DNA of 64,000 nt from Amycolatopsis sp. GM8 (lineage in GTDB: Bacteria > Actinomycetota > Actinomycetes > Mycobacteriales > Pseudonocardiaceae): contig NZ_JAJKFK010000002.1 in NCBI RefSeq assembly GCF_021653975.1, positions 620,001-684,000 of the forward strand, in the 5' to 3' direction. The first letter of the stretch is position 1. Every line of letters begins with the position of its first letter. The notes under the pieces are model-generated. The model was given only the letters and a program-made list of their open reading frames with translations, ran no database searches and was not told where the DNA came from. Below, piece by piece: positions 8,157 to 14,768 of the stretch. Made by a program: the position numbers and the translations under genes.

Positions 8157-9422
8157 TTACGGACCTTTTCGCGCATGTGCAGGCGACCCGTTGCGCGACT
8201 CCTGCGCCGGCACCGCGGCCGAGTAGTCCGGCAGCTCGGTGCGCACACCGGGGGCGAACTTCGGCACCCGCAGCGTCACCTTCATCCCGGCACCGGGCGC
8301 GGTCTCGACCATCAGCGCGTACTCGTCGCCGAACAGCTGCCGCATCCGGGCGTTGATGTTGCCCAGCCCGACGTGCGCACCCGTGCGGTGCGAGTTGCGC
8401 AGGTCCGCCAGCCGCGCCGGGTCCATGCCGATTCCGTCGTCCTCGACGCTGATCAGCGCCTCGGTGCCGTAGTCCTGCGCGGTCACGGTGACCATGCCAC
8501 CGGTCGGCTTGTTCGCGAGCCCGTGCTGGACGGCGTTCTCCACGAGCGGCTGGATGATCAGGAACGGCACCACCACCGACAGCACCTCGGGCGCGATCTT
8601 CAGCCGCACCTCGAGCCGGCCGCCGAAGCGGGCGCGCTCAATGGTCAGGTAGCGGTCGATGTTGCGCAGCTCGTCGGCGAGCGAGGTGAACATGCCGGAG
8701 GTGCGGAACGAGTACCGGGTGAAGTCGGCGAACTCCTGCAGCAGCTCGCGTGCCTCTTCGGGGTCGGTGCGGATGAGCGAGGAGATCGTGTTGAGCGCGT
8801 TGTAGATGAAGTGCGGCGAGATCTGCGCGCGCAGTGCCTTGATCTCGGCCTGCTGCAGCTGCAGCTTCGACTCGTCGAGCCGGGCCAGCTCGAACTGGGT
8901 GCAGACGAACTGGGCGACCGCGTCGGCCATCTGCACGAGCCGCTTGCCCTTGGACCGGCCGACCACGATCAGCGCGGCCTCGACGTCGCCTTCGACGATC
9001 AGCGGGACGATCACGGCGGTCTTCATCTTGCAGGTGCCGCGGTGGTCGCACGGCACGTCATCGTGGTTGACGACCTCGCGGCGGTGCTTGCGGATCGTCA
9101 TCCCGACGGACGACGTGAGGTCGACGTAGTGGTCGTTGGCCTCACCGTCCCAGGACACGAGGGTGCCCTCCGGGTCCGTGATGCCGACCGCGACGCACTT
9201 GAGCAGTTCCAGCAGCTGCGAGGTGATCCGGTCGGCGGCGACCTGGTCGAAGCCCTCGCGCAGGTCCGGGGCGGCCTTCGACATGTGATAAACGGCCTCG
9301 AGCACCGCGTCGTCCACGAAGCTGCTCGGCTTCCTGGACCTGACGACGAGCACGATCAGGGCGATCAGCAGCAGGCCCGCGACGGTCCACGGAATGATCT
9401 GCGCGATCGGCAAGTCGGACAC
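8157..9422 (-). CDS. LytS-type sensor histidine kinase
   Basis: Sensor kinase for the LytTR regulator. An N-terminal helix (about 5-27) anchors it. A GAF-like sensory region (about 45-190) contains an unusual Cys pair, C125 and C131, as PCDHRGTC. The His_kinase core has phosphoacceptor H204 in ISPHFIYNALNTISSL, followed by an ATPase with QPLVENAVQHGL and EDDGIGMD. The open frame runs up to a TTG at 9545, but that leader encodes no family sequence; I chose the GTG at 9422, which puts the helix at the N-terminus. With this start it has 421 residues. Confidence 0.9.
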   Translation of the reverse strand: MSDLPIAQIIPWTVAGLLLIALIVLVVRSRKPSSFVDDAVLEAVYHMSKAAPDLREGFDQVAADRITSQLLELLKCVAVGITDPEGTLVSWDGEANDHYVDLTSSVGMTIRKHRREVVNHDDVPCDHRGTCKMKTAVIVPLIVEGDVEAALIVVGRSKGKRLVQMADAVAQFVCTQFELARLDESKLQLQQAEIKALRAQISPHFIYNALNTISSLIRTDPEEARELLQEFADFTRYSFRTSGMFTSLADELRNIDRYLTIERARFGGRLEVRLKIAPEVLSVVVPFLIIQPLVENAVQHGLANKPTGGMVTVTAQDYGTEALISVEDDGIGMDPARLADLRNSHRTGAHVGLGNINARMRQLFGDEYALMVETAPGAGMKVTLRVPKFAPGVRTELPDYSAAVPAQESRNGSPAHARKGP

Positions 9423-9497
9423 GGCGTCAATGCTCTGCGCTCGGTCAGCCGGGTGCAAGGCTTCGGGCCCACTTTCTGTGTAGATACCGACACCCTG

Positions 9498-9517
9498 GGG
9501 TAAGCCGCACCTTACCC
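9498..9517. promoter_or_regulatory. Inverted repeat upstream of the sensor kinase
   Basis: GGGTAAG-CCGCAC-CTTACCC, a perfect 7-base dyad with a 6-base spacer, about 75 bases upstream of the kinase GTG start at 9422. It could be an operator or a short hairpin in the leader. A TATCTA hexamer (minus strand, 9486-9481) lies between it and the gene and could be a -10 element; no good -35 is visible. Confidence 0.35.
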
Positions 9518-9596
9518 AACGCGAGAACTGTGCCGTATCAGCCAACCGAGTGTCGCAATGAGACGGTGAACGGGTGAAATGCCTACCTACGCTGCG

Positions 9597-10448
9597 CTAC
9601 TTGAGCAAGCGGGACAGTCGGCGGTCCGCGAGCGGTTTGCCGCCCGTCTGACAGGTCGGGCAGTACTGGAAGGCCTTGTCCGCGAAGGAGATCTCGCGAA
9701 CGGTGTCACCGCACACCGGGCACGGCAGGCCCGCGCGCGCATGCACCCGTAGCCCGGATCGCTTCTCCCCCTTGAGCCGCGCGGCGGCCTGCCCGACCGA
9801 ACGCTCGACCGCGCTCGTGAGTACCTCGTGCATCGCGTCGGACAACCTGTCCAGTGCCTCTTCGGGCAGCTTGCCCGGTGTCGCGTACGGCGAAAGTTTG
9901 GCGGTGTGCATGATCTCGTCGGAGTAGGCGTTCCCGATCCCGGCGATCAGCGACTGGTCTGTCAGCGCGGTCTTGAGCCGCTCGGTGCGGCCGCCGAACA
10001 GCTCACCGAGCTGCTCGCGGGTCAGCCCCAGCGCGTCCGGCCCGAGCCGCGCGACGCTCGGCACGTCCTTCGGGTCGTGCACGATCCACACCGCGAGACC
10101 CTTCTTCGTGCCCGCCTCGGTGAGGTCGAACCCGGGCCCGTCGAGGTGAACCCGGAACGCCAAGGGCCCGCGGCCGGGTTTCGGCGGGGTCGGCGAAAGC
10201 TGGTCGGACCAGCGCAGCCAGCCCGCGCGCGCCAGGTGGATCACGACGTGGAGACCATCACAGTCCAGGTCGAGGTGCTTGCCGTAGCGGCCGGCGCCGG
10301 TCACCGTGCGGCCGTGCAGCTCGGTCCACTGCGGGGTTACGGTCTTGAGCACGCCGAACGACGCCACGTCGACCCGCGTCACCGTCCGGCCGACCGCATG
10401 CTCACGCAGGTGGTGTGCGAGCGCCTCGACCTCTGGTAACTCGGGCAT
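9597..10448 (-). CDS. Fpg/Nei family DNA glycosylase
   Basis: Base-excision repair glycosylase/AP lyase, 283 residues. The N-terminus PELPEVE carries the catalytic Pro2 and Glu3 exposed after Met removal. K57 in YGKHLDLD matches the conserved beta-hairpin lysine. The helix-two-turn-helix has GIGNAYSDEI, and the C-terminal zinc finger has C243, C246, C263 and C266. Sequence cannot separate Fpg (8-oxoguanine) from Nei (oxidised pyrimidines) specificity with confidence. It starts 3 bases after the stop of the upstream membrane protein gene and is probably coupled to it. Confidence 0.94.
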   Translation of the reverse strand: MPELPEVEALAHHLREHAVGRTVTRVDVASFGVLKTVTPQWTELHGRTVTGAGRYGKHLDLDCDGLHVVIHLARAGWLRWSDQLSPTPPKPGRGPLAFRVHLDGPGFDLTEAGTKKGLAVWIVHDPKDVPSVARLGPDALGLTREQLGELFGGRTERLKTALTDQSLIAGIGNAYSDEIMHTAKLSPYATPGKLPEEALDRLSDAMHEVLTSAVERSVGQAAARLKGEKRSGLRVHARAGLPCPVCGDTVREISFADKAFQYCPTCQTGGKPLADRRLSRLLK

Positions 10449-10451
10449 CGG

Positions 10452-10892
10452 TCACTCCATCGGATGCAGGGGCCCGTCGAAGTCCGGCAGGCCGTCGTGC
10501 TGGATCGTCCTGGCGACCCTCGCGACCTCGCTGCGCACCCGGAACATCCCGGACACGAGGCCGGACCAGCGCTCCGGCGGGTGTTCACCCAGCGGATCGC
10601 CTTCGGTTTCCGCGACCATGCTCCACGGCCGGTTCAGCACCCACCGCAGCGGGAAGAACAGGCCGATCAGCAGCAGGCCCCAGACAACCCAGGGCGGTAC
10701 GACGACCCCATCGGGTAGCCACGCCACCAGGATAACCGCGAGCACCAGGGTTACCGACAGCATCGCGATGCCCGGGGCCGGGCTGCCGGCCACGTCGTGT
10801 TCGAAGTTCTCCACGGTGGCGGGGCGGCGCCACTCCATCTGCGCCCGGACCGTCCAGTCCCGGCCGTCCAGCCCCTGCACCCGCCGGTTCAT
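10452..10892 (-). CDS. Two-helix membrane protein of unknown function
   Basis: Protein of 146 residues using the ATG at 10892, chosen because AGGAGG lies 9 bases upstream; a longer reading to 10958 lacks such a site. It has a charged N-terminus, two adjacent hydrophobic stretches (about 45-62 and 67-85) and a soluble C-terminus with DGPLHPME at the end. No family recognised. It precedes the Fpg/Nei glycosylase by 3 bases. Confidence 0.75.
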   Translation of the reverse strand: MNRRVQGLDGRDWTVRAQMEWRRPATVENFEHDVAGSPAPGIAMLSVTLVLAVILVAWLPDGVVVPPWVVWGLLLIGLFFPLRWVLNRPWSMVAETEGDPLGEHPPERWSGLVSGMFRVRSEVARVARTIQHDGLPDFDGPLHPME

Positions 10893-10982
10893 ACTTCGTG
10901 GCCTCCTGGACACGCTCCGTCGTTCCCGAGCTCGGTCAACGTTAGCGTGCCTGGACATCGGGACGCGAGATGCGGACCAAGA

Positions 10983-12464
10983 TCAACCGGTGGCGTCACC
11001 CTCGCCGGGGCCGAAGAGCCACCACAGGAAGTTGTGATGGGTTTTGCCCGACGTGGCCGAGGTCGTGGAGCTCGTCCCGGTCGTGTGCAGGTCGTCCCGC
11101 GGCGTGTCCGATGACGAGTCGCCGTCGGACGTGATTTCGTCCGACCGGTCGTACGTGCTGTTCTTCGTCGCCGGCTTGCCCTTGCCCGGCTTCGCGCCGG
11201 TACTGGTCGGGCCGCCGGTCGTCGAGTCGACGCCGGAGAGGTCGTCACGCGGGCTGCCGTTCGACGACGAGGAGGACGACGAGCTGCCCTGCGGCGCGGG
11301 CTGATCCTGCCGCGGCTGCGCGACCGGCGCCTGCGCGACAGGCTGGGTCGCCACAGAGGCGCCCGTGGACGGCGACGGGTCGTGCTGCACCTTCACCGGC
11401 GGCTGGCCGGGCAGCTGGACGGTCGCCTCACCCGGCGGCCCCGGTTCGGGCGGCGGCGGGCTCAGCAGTTTGGGTTGCGTCGGCGCGATCCGCAGCTCGA
11501 TCCCGCTCTGCGGCAGGCCGACGACCTGCGTGTGGTCGGCGTCGATCAGCGCCGGGCCGACGGTCACCCCAACGACCCCGGCCGCGGCGGTGGACACCAG
11601 CGCGATGCCGATCTTGAGTTTCGTGAGCACCAGGCCCTTGATCGTGGCCACCGCCCCGCTGCCCGACGCCGCGACGGCAGCGGTCGAGGGCACCAGCATC
11701 GCCAGCACCCCGGCGTGCGCGCGCAGCGACGAGCAGACGTCCCGAAGCTCGGCGTGCATCGAGCGGCAGGAGGCGCAGCCGAGCAGATGGGTGCGGATCC
11801 GGGTCGCCTCGGACCCGGTCACACTGCCCGCGGTGTACCCGCCCAGCTTCTCGATCACCCCCCGGCAACTCACGTCGGAGGTGCGGTTCATGGCAAGGTG
11901 CGCCTGCAGGTAGGCCGCGCGCAACCCTTGCCGGGCACGGCGGGCCAAGGCGGCCGTCGCGTTCGCACTCAGCCCGAAATGCGGCGCCACGACGGCCGGT
12001 TGCTCGCCCTCGACCTCGGTCTGCCACAGGACGGTGCGCCAGCGCTCGGGCAAACTCGTGAAGGCCGTCGCGATCAACGTGTGCTCGGCCGTGCGGGCAT
12101 GCGCATCCGCCCCGGCACCCGCACGATGCGTCAACTCGTCATCGGTGACCGGCACGTCGCGGCGCGCCCCATGCCACTCCCACGAAACCCGGCGGGCGAC
12201 GGTGAGCAGATACGCGCGGATATGGTCGCGAGGACCCGAGCCGCGGCGCAGGGCCTGCAGCACCCGGAAGAACGTTTCGGCGGTGATGTCCTCCGCCTCC
12301 GAGGCGTCACTCGCGATCCCGCGGGCGAGCCGCCGCACAGCACCCGAGTGCAGCTCGAAAAGCTCACTGAACGCCTGGTCCTCCCCGGTCCGGAGACGAC
12401 GCAGAAGTGCCTGCTCATCGGCCGATACCGTGCGTTGCTCCGGTACCGTCGCTTCTTCCGTCAT
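10983..12464 (-). CDS. ECF sigma factor fused to a zinc anti-sigma-like domain and membrane tail
   Basis: Protein of 493 residues in three parts. Residues 13-185 are ECF sigma regions 2 and 4 (EDITAETFFRVLQAL; LPERWRTVLWQTEVEG). Residues 198-250 hold H226-x3-C230-x2-C233, the zinc anti-sigma signature normally carried by a separate protein. A hydrophobic helix (about 284-306) follows, then a long Pro- and Ser-rich tail ending in HHNFLWWLFGPGEG. The sigma factor may thus be self-inhibited and membrane-held, as in ECF groups with C-terminal extensions. The ATG at 12464 fits AGGAGG at 11 bases; a GTG at 12476 sits too close to the same site. Confidence 0.9.
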   Translation of the reverse strand: MTEEATVPEQRTVSADEQALLRRLRTGEDQAFSELFELHSGAVRRLARGIASDASEAEDITAETFFRVLQALRRGSGPRDHIRAYLLTVARRVSWEWHGARRDVPVTDDELTHRAGAGADAHARTAEHTLIATAFTSLPERWRTVLWQTEVEGEQPAVVAPHFGLSANATAALARRARQGLRAAYLQAHLAMNRTSDVSCRGVIEKLGGYTAGSVTGSEATRIRTHLLGCASCRSMHAELRDVCSSLRAHAGVLAMLVPSTAAVAASGSGAVATIKGLVLTKLKIGIALVSTAAAGVVGVTVGPALIDADHTQVVGLPQSGIELRIAPTQPKLLSPPPPEPGPPGEATVQLPGQPPVKVQHDPSPSTGASVATQPVAQAPVAQPRQDQPAPQGSSSSSSSSNGSPRDDLSGVDSTTGGPTSTGAKPGKGKPATKNSTYDRSDEITSDGDSSSDTPRDDLHTTGTSSTTSATSGKTHHNFLWWLFGPGEGDATG

Positions 12465-12520
12465 CCGGCCAGGCACCTCCTCCCCGGGCAGGGCTGACCC
12501 CCGTTCGGTTGAATGGGGAC

Positions 12521-12549
12521 ACCATACGGAGCGAAACGCTTGCCGTCAC
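12521..12549 (-). promoter_or_regulatory. Candidate promoter of the ECF sigma fusion gene
   Basis: On the minus strand GTGACG (12549-12544) and TATGGT (12526-12521) are separated by exactly 17 bases. Each matches four of six positions of the housekeeping consensus. Transcription would start near 12514, about 50 bases before the ATG at 12464. Confidence 0.4.
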
Positions 12550-12616
12550 CCCTTGTACTCCCGGAGTGACAGAGTTACCTCCAACCGGGTGCCTGCAACA
12601 CCCCCAGCCCGCACGG

Positions 12617-12622
12617 TATAAA
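12617..12622 (+). promoter_or_regulatory. Candidate -10 element of the tRNA-Gly gene
   Basis: TATAAA stands out in this GC-rich stretch and lies 28 bases before the tRNA. The weak hexamer CTGCAA 18 bases upstream would be the -35. The short dyad CCCCGGTGAACGGGG between promoter and tRNA may form a leader hairpin. Confidence 0.4.
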
Positions 12623-12650
12623 GTAAGCAACGCCCCGGTGAACGGGGTAT

Positions 12651-12723
12651 GCGGACGTAGCGCAGCTGGTAGCGCATCACCTTGCCAAGGTGAGGGTCGC
12701 GGGTTCGAATCCCGTCGTCCGCT
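12651..12723 (+). tRNA. tRNA-Gly (GCC anticodon)
   Basis: A complete cloverleaf: the acceptor stem GCGGACG pairs with CGTCCGC (12716-12722), the D arm contains GCGCAGCTGGTAGCGC, and the anticodon stem-loop ACCTTGCCAAGGT carries GCC. The T arm is CGGGTTCGAATCCCG. The discriminator base is T at 12723, and CCA is not encoded. It reads GGC and GGU glycine codons. Confidence 0.97.
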
Positions 12724-12783
12724 CGTAACGGGGTGGAGTGTGCTCGTGGAAAGCACGAGCCGGATGTTTCTCGCCATCGCCCT

Positions 12784-12833
12784 TGGGGGTCGAACCCCCA
12801 AACCCCCGCCAGGGAGGGCTTCGCCCCCCTGGA
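12784..12833 (+). terminator. Tandem GC-rich hairpins after tRNA-Gly
   Basis: TTGGGGG-TCGAA-CCCCCAA (12784-12802) is a perfect 7-bp hairpin with a 5-base loop. A second hairpin, CCAGGG...CCCTGG with a TTC loop and one bulge, follows at 12810-12833, then a CCCCCCAAAA run. Together they would stop transcription from the tRNA gene about 60 bases past its 3' end. No U-tract follows, which is common in actinomycetes. Confidence 0.55.
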
Positions 12834-12848
12834 CCCCCCAAAAGCCCG

Positions 12849-13047
12849 TGGTTGCGTTGGGTTTTTTGGCTGCGGTCCGGTGGCCGGGTTGGCATGTTTG
12901 TCCGACGGTATCCACTCCGGAGCCTGCATCCCGATCCTCAGCGCCCCTAGCGGTCGCCGCGCCGGGTCAAGGCATCTTTCCCGCCTTGACGCGGTGTGGC
13001 GACCGTTAGACCCTCGCGCGATCGGGATGGTGGCGAAACGCAACCAC
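12849..13047. repeat. Nested palindromic element, about 200 bp
   Basis: Four arm pairs fold onto one centre. GTGGTTGCGTT (12849-12859) pairs with AACGCAACCAC (13037-13047). CATCCCGATC (12928-12937) pairs with GATCGGGATG (13020-13029). CTAGCGGTCGCC (12948-12959) pairs with GGCGACCGTTAG (12998-13009) with one G-T. GTCAAGGC (12966-12973) pairs with GCCTTGAC (12983-12990) around a 9-base loop. No gene fits here: no frame with a start and coding-like composition spans it. It could be a structured RNA, a MITE-like mobile palindrome or a dispersed noncoding repeat. Confidence 0.6.
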
Positions 13048-13091
13048 CAGCGCCCTAACCGCGCAGCACGCACGGCGACCGGCACCGCACG

Positions 13092-13138
13092 AAACCCGTA
13101 AAACATCATCACCCCGAACAAAACCCGCAAAACATCAC
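13092..13138 (+). repeat. Pair of 18-base direct repeats upstream of phospholipase C
   Basis: AAACCCGTAAAACATCAT (13092-13109) recurs as AAACCCGCAAAACATCAC (13121-13138) with two C/T changes and a 29-base period. The copies lie 134-180 bases before the phospholipase start and could be regulator half-sites. The remaining bases to 13271 show no other structure besides the Shine-Dalgarno GGAGG at 13261-13265. Confidence 0.45.
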
Positions 13139-13271
13139 TCCTCCCTTTGGCGGAACTCCCCTCCTGTTTGCACCTTTCCGATTCCGTTGTCATTTCGTGT
13201 TTCTCTTACGTTCGGCGGCGAACGCGAAAGTGACTCACGCTCACACCACCCCACCACCACGGAGGCTGGAA

Positions 13272-14735
13272 ATGGCTGAGGTCACTCGTCGGCGGCTGCT
13301 CGGGTCAGCAGCGGCCGGTGCCGCGACGGCTGCGGCGGCGACGTTGTTGCCGCCCAACGTGCAGAAGGCCCTCGCGCAGGAAGCACCCCGCCACGGGTCG
13401 CTGCGCGATATCGAACACGTGGTGCTGCTGATGCAGGAAAACCGGTCGTTCGACCACTACTACGGGACGATGTCCGGGGTTCGTGGCTTCAACGACCCCA
13501 ACGCGGTGCGGCTGCCGGGCGGTAAGTCCGTCTTCTACCAGCCCGACCCCCAGAACCCCGCGGGCTACGCGCTGCCGTTCCACCTCGACACGCACGCCAC
13601 CAACGCGCAGAAGATCCCGTCCACCTCGCACGCGTGGCAGGTCCAGCACGACTCCCTCAACTACGGGAAGATGGACAACTGGCTGCCGGCGCACCGGGCC
13701 GCCGACGGCAAGAACGGCCCGTACGTGATGGGCTACCACACCCGCGCCGACCTGCCGTTCCAGTTCGCGCTCGCCGAGTCGTTCACCGTCTGCGACGCCT
13801 ACTTCTGCTCGGTGCTCGGCCCCACCTGGCCCAACCGCATGATGTGGATGACGGGCACCCTCGACCCGAACGGCGAGAACGGCGGCCCCATCCTGCAGAA
13901 CACCGCGCCCGCCGGCGGCTACACCTGGAAGACCTACGCCGAGCGCCTCACCGAGGCCGGGGTGAGCTGGAAGGTCTACGAGCAGGACGACACCTACGGC
14001 TGCAACATGCTCGAGAACTTCGCGGCCTTCAAGAACGCGGACCCCAGCTCGGAGCTGTACGTCAACGGGCTCACCCACCGCCCCGAGGGCCAGTTCGAGT
14101 ACGACGCCCGCAACGACAAGCTGCCGGCCGTGTCCTGGATCATCACCACCAGCACCCAGTCGGAGCACCCGAACTACACGCCCTCCGACGGCGCCGCGTA
14201 CGTCGCCAGCAAGATCGACGCCATCGCCTCGAACCCCGAGGTGTGGGCCAAGACGGTGTTCATCCTCAGCTACGACGAGAACGACGGCCTGTTCGACCAC
14301 GTCGTCCCGCCGATCCCGCCCGCGGGCACGCCCGGCGAGTTCGTCAACGGCACCTCCCCCGGCGGCACCAAGGGCAACGGCCTGTGGGTCGGCGGCGGCT
14401 TCCGCGTGCCGTGCGTGATCGTCTCGCCGTGGACCGCCGGCGGCTGGGTGGCCACCCAGAACTTCGACCACACCTCGCAGCTGCGGTTCCTGGAGAAGGT
14501 CACCGGGGTCAAGGAGACCAACATCTCCGATTGGCGCCGCACCACCTTCGGCGACCTGACCTCGGCGTTCCGGTTCGACGAGGGCAAGGCCAAGCCGCCG
14601 GTGCTGCCGGACACCGCCGGCCCGCTCACGCTTTCGCGCTACGAAGCGTCGCAGCTGCCGGCGCCGGTCGTGCCGCCGGCCAACCCGAAGCCGCCGACGC
14701 AGGAGCCGGGTCACCGCCCGCACCTGCCCCGCTGA
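13272..14735 (+). CDS. Tat-exported phospholipase C (phosphoesterase family)
   Basis: Protein of 487 residues hydrolysing phospholipids such as phosphatidylcholine at the phosphodiester bond outside the cell. The N-terminus has a twin-arginine signal (TRRRLLG, res 5-11, then an Ala-rich core ending near ALAQ at 36). The catalytic/metal region LLMQENRSFDHYYGTMSG (res 52-69) and the later SYDENDGLFDHVVPP segment are hallmarks of the PLC/acid phosphatase phosphoesterase family. It is shorter than P. aeruginosa PlcH (about 730), lacking its C-terminal repeats. The ATG at 13272 was chosen for GGAGG six bases upstream; the longer frame adds a non-signal leader. Confidence 0.93.
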   Translation: MAEVTRRRLLGSAAAGAATAAAATLLPPNVQKALAQEAPRHGSLRDIEHVVLLMQENRSFDHYYGTMSGVRGFNDPNAVRLPGGKSVFYQPDPQNPAGYALPFHLDTHATNAQKIPSTSHAWQVQHDSLNYGKMDNWLPAHRAADGKNGPYVMGYHTRADLPFQFALAESFTVCDAYFCSVLGPTWPNRMMWMTGTLDPNGENGGPILQNTAPAGGYTWKTYAERLTEAGVSWKVYEQDDTYGCNMLENFAAFKNADPSSELYVNGLTHRPEGQFEYDARNDKLPAVSWIITTSTQSEHPNYTPSDGAAYVASKIDAIASNPEVWAKTVFILSYDENDGLFDHVVPPIPPAGTPGEFVNGTSPGGTKGNGLWVGGGFRVPCVIVSPWTAGGWVATQNFDHTSQLRFLEKVTGVKETNISDWRRTTFGDLTSAFRFDEGKAKPPVLPDTAGPLTLSRYEASQLPAPVVPPANPKPPTQEPGHRPHLPR

Positions 14736-14738
14736 GAA

Positions 14739-14768
14739 AGCGCTTTCAGAAAGTAGCGAGAAAGCGCT
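14739..14768. terminator. Hairpin between convergent phospholipase C and beta-helix genes
   Basis: AGCGCTTTC (14739-14747) pairs with GAAAGCGCT (14760-14768), a 9-bp stem with a 12-base loop. The left arm is itself part of the perfect palindrome GAAAGCGCTTTC. It would serve both converging genes. No U-run follows on either strand. Confidence 0.4.

Noticed and set aside
8157-9545. Longer start (TTG 9545) for the sensor kinase
   Set aside because: The extra 41 residues have no helix or family sequence; GTG 9422 gives the expected N-terminal anchor.
12901-13030. Possible CRISPR or integrase attachment site near tRNA-Gly
   Set aside because: No spacer-repeat array, no integrase gene and no copy of the tRNA 3' end found downstream.
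13197-13271. 25-residue N-terminal extension of phospholipase C
   Set aside because: It precedes the twin-arginine signal and lacks a ribosome site; ATG 13272 has GGAGG.
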